Shown piece by piece: positions 28,338 to 36,483 of a DNA stretch of 64,000 nucleotides. Positions within the stretch are counted from its first letter, which is position 1, and each line of letters begins with the position of its first letter. A program made the translations under genes and the position numbers. The stretch is from Enterococcus cecorum DSM 20682 = ATCC 43198 (GTDB taxonomy: Bacteria > Bacillota > Bacilli > Lactobacillales > Enterococcaceae). The notes beneath the pieces are model-generated. The model did no database searches. It worked only from the letters and a program-made list of their open reading frames with translations, and was not told the origin of the DNA. The stretch spans positions 1 through 64,000 of the forward strand of contig NZ_ASWI01000004.1 in assembly GCF_000407565.1 (NCBI RefSeq). Reading direction: 5' to 3'.

Positions 28338-28371
28338 AAAAAGGATGTGAGGCGGGTCAATCCACATCCAT
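28338..28371. repeat. Core of the repeat, truncated, now a short hairpin
   Basis: AAGGATGTGAGGCGGGTC again, but it diverges after 18-20 bases. GGATGTG then pairs with CACATCC at the end. Confidence 0.75.
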
Positions 28372-28385
28372 AATAAAGAATATGT

Positions 28386-28434
28386 AAAAAGCATCTGTAT
28401 CACGTTGTGGATAGCGCGATACGGATGCTTTTTT
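28386..28434. terminator. Bidirectional terminator
   Basis: AAAAAGCATC-GTATC pairs with GATAC-GATGCTTTTTT (one mismatch). It serves the minus-strand ABC gene, whose stop is three bases away, and possibly the mazF operon. Confidence 0.85.
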
Positions 28435-28436
28435 GA

Positions 28437-29219
28437 TTAATCAAATTTTGGATAAATAGCTACACGATTTTCCTGAATGGGAATAATTTGAATTGCTTGC
28501 TCATAAAAGTTTTGTAAGTTATCAGGTTGCATCAATAAATCAAGTGGACCTTGGGCAAAAATTCGACCTTGTTTGAGCATCAATAATTGATTTAAACTAG
28601 CAGGTAATTCATCAATATGATGGGTAACAAAAAGCAAAGTAGGTGCCTCTGGTGTTTCCATTAATTGATTGATAAAACCTAAAAATTGTTCTTTCGCAAA
28701 TAAATCCAAGCCATTGCACGGTTCGTCTAAAATCAAAAGTTCAGGTTTACTGATTAAGGCACGGGCGATTAAAACAATTTGCTTTTCACCTTGAGAAAGT
28801 ACTTGAAATGGTTTGCCGATTAAATGTTGGGCATGCAATTGAACTAAAATTTCTTTTGCCTGTTCCAATTCACTTTTCTTATATTCTTGATAAATGCCAA
28901 AGCTTGCAAACTTTCCAGACAAGACAATTATTTCAGCACTTTCATATTGAGGGATGCGTGTTTGCATGTGATTGGCAATCCACCCAATTCTCTTGTTTAA
29001 TTCAGGAATAGAGGTATGACCGAATGTTTGACCAAGCACGGTTAATTTACCAGTTGTCGGCCAAAGATTTCCAGTAATTAATTGTAAGAGTAGTGATTTT
29101 CCGGCACCATTTAGCCCTAAAATCCCCCAATGTTCTCCTTTTTTGATTTGCCAATTGATATCTTGGAGTAAAGTCAGTTGATTTCGGATTAAAGAAACAT
29201 CTTCAAAAGATAAAATCAT
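28437..29219 (-). CDS. ABC transporter ATP-binding protein, YlmA/ModF-like
   Basis: A single nucleotide-binding domain. Walker A LGLNGAGKSLLL near residue 40, Q-loop, signature VLSQGEKQ near 140, Walker B LLILDEPCNGLD near 160, and the switch His in FVTHHIDELP. There is no permease gene beside it, so it is an orphan ATPase; relatives of the YlmA type have no known transport partner. ATG 29219 is chosen as AAAGGTG lies nine bases upstream; the GTG at 29231 sits on that site. The IS605-type element is inserted 40 bases before the start. Confidence 0.85.
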   Translation of the reverse strand: MILSFEDVSLIRNQLTLLQDINWQIKKGEHWGILGLNGAGKSLLLQLITGNLWPTTGKLTVLGQTFGHTSIPELNKRIGWIANHMQTRIPQYESAEIIVLSGKFASFGIYQEYKKSELEQAKEILVQLHAQHLIGKPFQVLSQGEKQIVLIARALISKPELLILDEPCNGLDLFAKEQFLGFINQLMETPEAPTLLFVTHHIDELPASLNQLLMLKQGRIFAQGPLDLLMQPDNLQNFYEQAIQIIPIQENRVAIYPKFD

Positions 29220-29238
29220 GTGACCACACACCTTTCTA

Positions 29239-29440
29239 TTTTTCTTCCTTTTGTATTCGTGAACTACTCACCACTTAGCTAAACCTAACGGTTCTTAACG
29301 CTTAAAGAGAGAGCTTCTTGGGAATAGAGCATACTTGATAGCTTATTTCTTCACTAACAGCGGTTTCTCTTATTTACCAAGCTATCCCCGTAGTTCCTAC
29401 GGTTTTTGATTGTACCTAAGCTAATGTTTGTATTCTTAGA
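29239..29440 (-). ncRNA. Predicted omega RNA of TnpB with guide 29258-29239
   Basis: Same region as at 1-188: the tnpB 3' end, the CCGTAG hairpin and the right end. The sequence outside the element begins GAATACAAAAGG and would be the guide, so the RNA targets the empty donor site. Inferred from the family; not shown by the sequence alone. Confidence 0.5.
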
Positions 29441-30567
29441 CCTTCGGTCAGTATATTGATACTAGCGTTGGTATCTCGGTCATGATGAGTATGACAAATA
29501 GGGCAAGTCCATTCTCGAATATCGAGTGATTTCTTGCCATCTTTATGTCCGCACTCTGAACAAATCTGACTAGACGGAAACCACGTATCCACTTTGATGA
29601 TTTCACATCCATACCAGTCCGCTTTGTATTGCAACTTAGCCACAAAGCTAGACCAAGATACATCAGAAATACTTCTTGCTAATTTATGATTACGCAACAT
29701 ACCTTTTACGTTTAAGTCTTCAATACAGATAATATCGTGATTTTTGATAATTTCTGTACTTAACTTATTCAGAAAATCAGTACGTTGATTCATTACTTTT
29801 TCATGCAATCTAGCTACTTTGCGTTTTTGTTTTTGGTAATTTTTAGCTTCAGATAAAGGGATACCTTTGTTCTTAGCTAATAAGGCACGCTTAGATAACT
29901 TACGTTGTTCACGTTTTAATTTCTTTTCCATTTTGGACGTTAATCTATTATTATCAATTTTTTGCCCATCTGAAAGAATTGCAAAGTCTGTAATACCTAA
30001 GTCAATGCCAATTGCAGAATTGGTTTTAGGTAACTCGTTAATTTCTTCTTTACATAGCAAAGAAATATAGTATTTACCGCTAGCATGACGTGATACTATT
30101 GCAGATTTAATCATCCCTTTTGGTTGTCTATGAAGCTTAATTCTTATTAATGATTTCAATTTAGGAACTTTTATGAATTTATTATCAATCAAAGCAACTG
30201 TACCATTTTGATTATTCGTTGTATAACTCTGAACAGAATTTTTCTTACTTTTGAAACGTGGAAATCCAACGGATTTATTCCGAAAAAAATTCTTGTATGC
30301 TTTATCTAAATGAAGTTGGGCATTGGCCAAAGCAAGGCTATCGACTTCTTTCAGAAATGGAAATTCTTCCTTATATTTAGCCGGTGTTGGAAAAGTCATT
30401 TTTTTAGAAGGATCATTTTTAATTTCTTCATACGCTTTTTTTCGGTCATTAAGCATTAGATTGTAGACCTTACGAACGCAGCCGAAAGTTTTGGCAAAGA
30501 AGATTTTTTGTTCCTCTGTTGGATAGATTCTGAATTTGTACGCTTTTAGTCGTTCCATAAAGTTCAC
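29416..30567 (-). CDS. tnpB: TnpB RNA-guided nuclease
   Basis: A 383-residue TnpB. The RuvC acidic residues are intact: D189 in GIDLGITDFA, E283 in CIEDLNVKGM, and the final DRDTNASINI (363-372). The zinc ribbon CSECG/CPICH has cysteines 336, 339, 355 and 358. The basic N-terminal domain starts RLKAYKFRIYPTEEQ. It therefore looks catalytically competent for omega-RNA-guided DNA cleavage, which helps retain the IS. It begins eight bases after the tnpA stop, and the stop codon lies in the predicted omega RNA. Confidence 0.93.
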   Translation of the reverse strand: MNFMERLKAYKFRIYPTEEQKIFFAKTFGCVRKVYNLMLNDRKKAYEEIKNDPSKKMTFPTPAKYKEEFPFLKEVDSLALANAQLHLDKAYKNFFRNKSVGFPRFKSKKNSVQSYTTNNQNGTVALIDNKFIKVPKLKSLIRIKLHRQPKGMIKSAIVSRHASGKYYISLLCKEEINELPKTNSAIGIDLGITDFAILSDGQKIDNNRLTSKMEKKLKREQRKLSKRALLAKNKGIPLSEAKNYQKQKRKVARLHEKVMNQRTDFLNKLSTEIIKNHDIICIEDLNVKGMLRNHKLARSISDVSWSSFVAKLQYKADWYGCEIIKVDTWFPSSQICSECGHKDGKKSLDIREWTCPICHTHHDRDTNASINILTEGLRIQTLA

Positions 30568-30574
30568 CTGCTTT

Positions 30575-30997
30575 CTATTTATGATTGTTTCCTTGATTTT
30601 GGATGTATTTCTTTATCACATCAATTGGTGCTCCACCAGTCGTCAACAGACAAAAACTTTTAGACCAAAACATTTCTTTCCAAAGAAACTGTTTGACTCT
30701 TGGAAAATCACGTTTTATCAATCTTGAACTAGCGCTTTTATAGGTATTGATGAATTTTGTCAATTCTGTTTTAGGATGAGCTTTGAACATGACATGAATA
30801 TGGTCTTTATCGTGATTCCACTCCACTAAAGTAATGTGATACGATTCTGAAATTCTTTCAAAAGTAGCTTTAGCATAATCAGATATGTCATCATCTATCA
30901 CTTGTCTGCGATATTTAGTTACTAAAATAAGATGGTAATAAAGAAGGAACACTTCTAATATAGACTGATTATAACATAGAACGAAATAAGAAGACAA
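30575..30997 (-). CDS. tnpA: Y1 (HUH) transposase TnpA of IS200/IS605 type
   Basis: A 140-residue single-strand transposase. The HUH motif is DHIHVMF (H66, H68) and the nucleophile Y131 lies in IKKYIQNQG. The core VFLLYYHLILVTKYRRQV is typical. The start codon at 30997 is TTG; family members start close to the VFLLYY segment, so a few N-terminal residues are uncertain. All catalytic residues are present, so the element may still be active. Confidence 0.92.
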   Translation of the reverse strand: MSSYFVLCYNQSILEVFLLYYHLILVTKYRRQVIDDDISDYAKATFERISESYHITLVEWNHDKDHIHVMFKAHPKTELTKFINTYKSASSRLIKRDFPRVKQFLWKEMFWSKSFCLLTTGGAPIDVIKKYIQNQGNNHK

Positions 30998-31206
30998 TGT
31001 ACTGTATTGTCGGTCTTCGAGTTACCAACAGTAACCCTCTTACCGAATGGCATTCATCACCCACCTATAGAGGATGGGCGACTTCTGACTGAATTACGTT
31101 AAATTATAGCGCAACAAAAAGAAATTGCAACGGTAGTAAAACTTATGGATATAGATTGAAAACGATTTAAATTACGCTATAATAAAGATAATGAAAGGGT
31201 GGTTGT

Positions 31207-31515
31207 ATGATGGAATTGTGGCAAACCTTATTGAGTAAATGGCGTTTAGGCGAAAAAGTGCATCAAGGGATTACCTATCGCTTGGTGAGTAAGTCTTTTA
31301 ATCAGTATGAGTTGAGTAAAATTATCATTGGTCCATGTGGGGAAAAGAATTATCATCCACGGATTATGATTGAAGAAATTGATGGTCGACCAGTGGCGCA
31401 TAGCTTAATTGATTATGAAGTTACTCCGATTTTGAATCTAAAACGCGAAAATGATGAAGAACAGATTAATCAAGCCTTTGTGCAGTTGATGGAAGAATTT
31501 ATAGCCATTGCTTAA
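31207..31515 (+). CDS. Small conserved hypothetical protein
   Basis: A 102-residue protein. AAAGGGTGG precedes tandem ATG codons (31207, 31210). It is mixed alpha/beta with no signal peptide or membrane segment; KIIIGPCGEKNYHPRIMIEEIDG is a likely beta hairpin. I do not recognise it. It is monocistronic, with its own terminator behind, and the IS element lies 110 bases upstream. Confidence 0.65.
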   Translation: MMELWQTLLSKWRLGEKVHQGITYRLVSKSFNQYELSKIIIGPCGEKNYHPRIMIEEIDGRPVAHSLIDYEVTPILNLKRENDEEQINQAFVQLMEEFIAIA

Positions 31516-31520
31516 AGTTT

Positions 31521-31557
31521 GGCACGTAGCGGTTTTTATAGGCGTTACGTGCTTTTT
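31521..31557 (+). terminator. Terminator
   Basis: GCACGTA (31522-31528) pairs with TACGTGC (31546-31552), then T5. Confidence 0.85.
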
Positions 31558-31657
31558 AGGTTACAAAATTGTAAGGTTTGGTTAGATTGGGCGAAAGATT
31601 TCAATCATGGAAGATGTTAGAATAGGATTATAGAAAGAGAGAAAGTAAGGTGGGAAA

Positions 31658-33700
31658 ATGAATACGCTATCTATTGCTTTGAGAAATGTTGTGAAAAGTA
31701 TGCGCAGTTTCATTATTTATTTTATTTCTTTGTCTATTGGTATTTCTATGTTCTATGCTTTTAATGCTTTGCAAGACCAACCATTATTCCTACATTTCAC
31801 CAGACAGTTTGCGCATAGTTTTGATTCGTTATTTGATTCTTTAAATCGTCTGAATTATTTTATCGCTTTTGTTTTTGCAATCTTGATTATTTATGCCAAT
31901 GCCTATCTTTTTAAACAACGAAGACAAGAATTTGGCTTATATATGTTACTAGGGATGGGTAAGAAAAAAGTATTGAACATATTATTGATTGAAACTTTTT
32001 TGATAGGTATTCTTTCGCTTGGCTTTGGCTTGATTCTCGGGTTAGGTTGTTCGCAATTGATCAATATTTTGATTGGTAAGTTCTATGTAGAATCTGCTAA
32101 ATGGATGGTTGCTCAATTTTCAGTTTCAGCTATGGTAAAGACTTTACAGACTTTTGTATTTCTATATGTACTGGCATTTATTTTGGGAATGTTTAGTTTA
32201 CGCAAAACAAAATTAATTGATTTGTTTCAAGCAAAGTCAAAAAATGAAAAAAATTGGTGGCAAAACCCCTGGATTGGCGGAATGCTTGATTTCGTAGGTA
32301 TAGGATGTCTGTATTTTGGTTTTTGGCGACTGATACAGATTGGCCGAAGTCTAGATGATTTCAATCGTTTGGATGATTTTTCTATTGCTTGTTTGGCTAT
32401 TATTGTTGGCACATACAGTCTCTATTTAGGCATTGCTTCGATTATCCCTATTCTTTTGCCTCAGTTTAAAAATTATTATTATCGTGGGATTCATAGTTTT
32501 GGAATGCGCCAGTTTACGCAACAAATTAGTAGCAGTATTTTTTCGATAGCGACGATTTGTTTATTACAATTTATGGGGCTAGTTATTTTGCTAGGAAGTT
32601 ACAACATTAAAACTAGTATTGAGTATAATAGTACACGATATCTAGCCTATGATCAACAAATCCAAATTTTACCATATGAGACGATTGGTCAAAAAATTCC
32701 CCAGTTTGATAATGAAAAGGTACAACAAATTAGCGAGGAGTTAGACAATTATTTTGCACCTTTTACCAAGCAGGAAAAGCATTTCGAACTATATGCATTG
32801 GATGATATTAGTGATTATTCTCAAAAAGCTCAACATTTTGGACTACCTCTGCAGTATATTTCTCGCCCAGTTTTTATAAAAAATTCTCAATATAATCAAA
32901 TTGCGGGAGATTTTGATCTGCCGAAAATAAAGCTATCTCCCCAAGAATATACGTTCCTCTCTATGGACAAAAATTATGCATTATATTCTGAAACTGAAGC
33001 TATTTTAGCAAAAAAAATACCTGATATTCATTTATTTGCTAGAACCTTTCATGCAAACCCACCAAGAGTGATAGATGGAATGTTATTACAAGCTGAAGGT
33101 CTCTTTAGTTTTTATTCATATATTGTGTTAAATGATAAAGTTTTTGATGAGATTGCTTTTCGTCCGTATATGCAAGTGTGTAATTTTACATACAATCAAA
33201 AAGGGGAAAATCAAGCAAAATTATTAGATAAAAATTATAAGATGCTGGTAAAGAAATATAAGAAGGCGTTCAATCTGATTAATGTTTCAAAAAATCAAGT
33301 TATTTCAAGGGCAGATGCTGAAGCGATTGGCATTATGGTAATTGGGTTAAATTTAAGTATCTTTTTATTCATTGCAGCGATTAGTGTTTTGGCATTAAAG
33401 AGTTTATTGGATTTTGAGTCCTATCAACAGAATTTTCGCTTGTTACGAAGATTAGGGGCTAATGAGGCGATGATTCGGCGTTCTTTGTTCCACCAGTTAG
33501 CACTATATTTCTATTTGCCATTAATTGGTGCAATATTAGAAACTGGAATTGCCTTACTCTTTTTGAATGATTTTTTGAAATCCATGTACTTCACTTTACA
33601 ATTAAATAGCGTAATTTCAATTAGTGCCTTTGTTATAGGGCTACATTTCATTTATTTGTTGCTAGCTTATAGTGTTAATCAAGTAGCTTTGAGAGATTGA
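31658..33700 (+). CDS. FtsX/BceB-like ABC permease without adjacent ATPase
   Basis: A 680-residue integral membrane protein. N-terminal membrane helix, then three more (residues 60-190) with EFGLYMLLGMGKKKVLNILLIETF, the FtsX-type coupling segment. Helices follow near 210-290, then an extracytoplasmic domain of about 200 residues (around 340-545), and a C-terminal group of three helices with LLRRLGANEAMIRRSLFHQ. This layout is that of BceB-type peptide resistance permeases. No BceA ATPase or two-component genes are beside it, so its partner is elsewhere. AAGGTGGG precedes the ATG. Confidence 0.82.
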   Translation: MNTLSIALRNVVKSMRSFIIYFISLSIGISMFYAFNALQDQPLFLHFTRQFAHSFDSLFDSLNRLNYFIAFVFAILIIYANAYLFKQRRQEFGLYMLLGMGKKKVLNILLIETFLIGILSLGFGLILGLGCSQLINILIGKFYVESAKWMVAQFSVSAMVKTLQTFVFLYVLAFILGMFSLRKTKLIDLFQAKSKNEKNWWQNPWIGGMLDFVGIGCLYFGFWRLIQIGRSLDDFNRLDDFSIACLAIIVGTYSLYLGIASIIPILLPQFKNYYYRGIHSFGMRQFTQQISSSIFSIATICLLQFMGLVILLGSYNIKTSIEYNSTRYLAYDQQIQILPYETIGQKIPQFDNEKVQQISEELDNYFAPFTKQEKHFELYALDDISDYSQKAQHFGLPLQYISRPVFIKNSQYNQIAGDFDLPKIKLSPQEYTFLSMDKNYALYSETEAILAKKIPDIHLFARTFHANPPRVIDGMLLQAEGLFSFYSYIVLNDKVFDEIAFRPYMQVCNFTYNQKGENQAKLLDKNYKMLVKKYKKAFNLINVSKNQVISRADAEAIGIMVIGLNLSIFLFIAAISVLALKSLLDFESYQQNFRLLRRLGANEAMIRRSLFHQLALYFYLPLIGAILETGIALLFLNDFLKSMYFTLQLNSVISISAFVIGLHFIYLLLAYSVNQVALRD

Positions 33701-33877
33701 AGGAAAAGAAAGAAGACGAATGTTCATTTTAGAATTTCGTCTTTTTTTTGACGCAAAAGACCAAAATTACGTATAGTAAAAAGTGGATAAAAGCTTGAAT
33801 TTTAAGATAACGAAAAATATAATAGATATTTAGTTTTTTATTTATAAAAATACGGACTAATAGTCTTTGCTATATGG

Positions 33878-33883
33878 TATAAT
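33878..33883 (+). promoter_or_regulatory. Extended -10 promoter of the Wadjet operon
   Basis: TATGGTATAAT: a perfect TATAAT with upstream TGG; the -35 position is poor. The leader would be only about 20 bases before the jetA TTG start. Confidence 0.6.
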
Positions 33884-33908
33884 GATAACAAAAATGGAGG
33901 TGTTGATA

Positions 33909-35381
33909 TTGGAAAATAAAATATTACAAGCAAGCTATTTAACAGCAGAGAACGTCGAACGCTACCGAGCGATGATGCGAATTTTTTATGTGCGCCAAAA
34001 AGAGTTACGTGGGATTCTTTTTCGTCCAGACGTCTTAGAGCTGATGCAACAATACTATCAGCCAGATTATTCGATGAAGGAATTAGAACAAGATATTGAG
34101 CAATTAGTATCTTGGGGGAATTTAACGAAACAACAAATTATGGTTCAACCGAAAAGTATTGAAGAATATCTAAATAGCAATTTCCAATATCACATTTCTC
34201 CAGAGGGACAGTTATTTGAGGAATTAGCTGAAAAACTTATCAATATCCAAAATGAAGTTCGAGGTGAATTGAATCAAAATGATTTCATGGAATTATATCA
34301 TAAGATTCAAGAATTCAATGCGCTGAGTGATGAAAGTCAACTACTTCCATCATGGCAAAAAGTCATTGAATCTTTTGAAAAAATAAGTAGCAATACAACA
34401 AATTACATTTCTTATATCAATAATAATGCGATAAATACTCATTTGCGGCTAGAAAGTTTTATCATCTACAAAGATCAATTTGTAAGATATTTACAAGATT
34501 TTATCATTATTGTTCAAAACCTATATTATAAATTGCTTCATGAAATTGAAAGGATATCTCAAGAAAAATTTGTATCAGTTGCCAAAGCGTCCTATGAAAA
34601 GAATCAGCTACGTTCCTTTGGTCAAAATGAAGAAACAGAAGAAGAAATGCTACAACGAATTAAAGGACAATATCAGGCATTGCTTTACTGGTTTAAAGAT
34701 ACGGAGGAAAAAGCGAGTACTTATCAAAATATGATGGAACAAACCCAGATTATGATTGGTAAGATTACTGATTTTGCACGATATTATGGTTCGGAGTTAA
34801 AGCAATATCGTTCACGTAAAAAAGATTATTTAAAAATCGCTCAATGGTTCATGCAAGAAAGTGATTTAAATCAAGCGCATAAAATGTTTGCTGGAATTTT
34901 TGGATTGCAACATACCCGCCATTTTTACGTTCCTGAAAGTTTACAGTCAACGAGTAACCGCGATGATTTGCGCGATTTAGCACCTGCAGTTTTATCTTTA
35001 GGGACAAGAGGACGCGGTGCTCGCTCAGAAAGAAAATCTAAACCAGTAAAATTTGATTTAGAGCTACAAAAACAACAGCAAAAAGAATACCTTGAAAAAC
35101 AAGAAGCGCAAAAACAACAAGTTCTACAATATTTTGATGGAAATAAACTAGATTTAAAAGCGGTAAAAGTTATGGATAAAAAGACCCGAGGAATTATTTT
35201 AAAATGGATTAGTCGTGGTTATTACAGTTCAAATCATTTATTACAAACAGAGTATGGTTTTATGGTTCGTTTGCATATTCAAAAAGAGGATTCAATTGTA
35301 TTAAAAGGCGAAGATGGTGATTTACAGATGCCTCATATTGTCATTGAAAGGATGGAAAGAAATGAATCAGGAAACTTTTAG
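33909..35381 (+). CDS. jetA: Wadjet protein JetA (DUF2397 type)
   Basis: First gene of the four-gene defence operon. JetA is the kleisin-like subunit that links the SMC heads. The protein is 490 residues, helical, with a likely winged helix at the N-terminus (YRAMMRIFYVRQKELRGILF...) and a conserved C-terminal KTRGIILKWISRGY. The start TTG 33909 lies eight bases after GGAGG, better than upstream codons. Recognition rests on length, gene order and similarity to the TIGR02677-type protein, so moderate on its own but strong in context. Confidence 0.85.
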   Translation: MENKILQASYLTAENVERYRAMMRIFYVRQKELRGILFRPDVLELMQQYYQPDYSMKELEQDIEQLVSWGNLTKQQIMVQPKSIEEYLNSNFQYHISPEGQLFEELAEKLINIQNEVRGELNQNDFMELYHKIQEFNALSDESQLLPSWQKVIESFEKISSNTTNYISYINNNAINTHLRLESFIIYKDQFVRYLQDFIIIVQNLYYKLLHEIERISQEKFVSVAKASYEKNQLRSFGQNEETEEEMLQRIKGQYQALLYWFKDTEEKASTYQNMMEQTQIMIGKITDFARYYGSELKQYRSRKKDYLKIAQWFMQESDLNQAHKMFAGIFGLQHTRHFYVPESLQSTSNRDDLRDLAPAVLSLGTRGRGARSERKSKPVKFDLELQKQQQKEYLEKQEAQKQQVLQYFDGNKLDLKAVKVMDKKTRGIILKWISRGYYSSNHLLQTEYGFMVRLHIQKEDSIVLKGEDGDLQMPHIVIERMERNESGNF

Positions 35382-36483
35382 TACTTGCTTAAATTTACTC
35401 TTTGAAAATTTTTGGATTATAAAGACTACTCAACCTGAGGAATATCGTCTCATTAAACGTTATCGTAAAGAGTTAGATATTGAATTAAGAAAAAGATTTG
35501 GGTTGAGCTTGCTAGTGAGGCCTCAGTTTATTCAATTGTTTAGACGTCCTTTTCATCTACAAGAATGGATGGGCATAGAAGATTTTAAAGATGTAATGGA
35601 TTATGTTTTGCTGATGCATGCGATGGCTTATATTGAAGAGCAAGAAACGAATACCTATTTTTTACTTAATGAGTTGATTGAATCCATAGAAAGAGATTTG
35701 CCAGAAGATTATCATTTAGAATGGACTAATTATCTTCATCGAAAAAGTTTGGTTCGCGTGCTAAAAAAATTAATTGATTTGGCGATATTAGAAGTGATTC
35801 AAGGCGAAATAGAATTATTTGAACAAAACGAAGACCGTAACATTTTGTATACAATTACTACTCAGAGTCGCTATTTACTTGGAAAAACACCAAATGCATT
35901 TGTTAAGTATGAGGGCTTTGATGATTTTTGGCAAGAGATTCAAAATAATCAGTTAGAAGATTCAAATCAGGCACTATTTACTCAGCTAATGTGCGAACCT
36001 GTTTTGTATCGTAATGCAGAAAATGAGCAAGATTTTATCAGATTGCGCAATTATCAGTCGGTGTTTGCGCGTTTTGTAGAAGAAAAAACGGATTATCAAT
36101 TCGAATTAACGAAAGATGTAGCGATGTTTACTTTGGATAAAAGAGATAGCAGTCGAGATATTTTTCCAAGCCGTAAAGTGCTAGATGAAATTTTAGTCCA
36201 GCTACAAACTGTATTATTTGATCAAGAACAGCAAGTGGATACTTATGGGGTAGGTTTATTTACAATGAGTCAATGGCAACTTGCTGTGGAAAAGTTAAAA
36301 CAGGATTTCCAATCATTTTGGTCTAAGGAATATAAGGAATTAAAGATTTCGGAATTAGCTAATCGCTTGTTAGAAAGAGCGCAAGAGTTTCAAATGGTCA
36401 AAGTAATAGATGAGGTCATTTATTTACAGCCAGTTTTAACTAGAATGGTAGCAAAAATGGAGGATAAAAGAGATGAAAAATAA
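35362..36483 (+). CDS. jetB: Wadjet protein JetB (DUF2398 type)
   Basis: Second subunit, of KITE/winged-helix type, 373 residues. It starts MNQETFSTCLNLLFENFWIIK at ATG 35362, after AAAGGATGG, and overlaps jetA by 20 bases. Visible are a conserved FRRPFHLQEWMGIEDFKDVMDYVLLMH segment and a tail NRLLERAQEFQMVKVIDE. Length and order match the second gene of the TIGR02677-02680 neighbourhood. Confidence 0.85.
   Translation: MNQETFSTCLNLLFENFWIIKTTQPEEYRLIKRYRKELDIELRKRFGLSLLVRPQFIQLFRRPFHLQEWMGIEDFKDVMDYVLLMHAMAYIEEQETNTYFLLNELIESIERDLPEDYHLEWTNYLHRKSLVRVLKKLIDLAILEVIQGEIELFEQNEDRNILYTITTQSRYLLGKTPNAFVKYEGFDDFWQEIQNNQLEDSNQALFTQLMCEPVLYRNAENEQDFIRLRNYQSVFARFVEEKTDYQFELTKDVAMFTLDKRDSSRDIFPSRKVLDEILVQLQTVLFDQEQQVDTYGVGLFTMSQWQLAVEKLKQDFQSFWSKEYKELKISELANRLLERAQEFQMVKVIDEVIYLQPVLTRMVAKMEDKRDEK

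Larger units (their letters stand above)
29259..31097 (-). mobile_element. IS200/IS605-type insertion sequence (complete)
   Basis: Contains tnpA and tnpB, no inverted terminal repeats, and subterminal hairpins. At the right end there is CCGTAG-GAA-CTACGG; at the left end GTTAC..GTAAC (31021-31035) and CCCACC..GG-TGGG (31060-31078). The right boundary is fixed by comparison with the copy at 1-168. The left boundary is inferred: on the minus strand TTTAAC (31103-31098) would be the target/TAM just before the element. The IS sits between the ABC gene and the small ORF at 31207. Confidence 0.85.

Noticed and set aside
27933..28371. CRISPR array
   Set aside because: The units are long palindromes of differing sequence, not short identical repeats with spacers.
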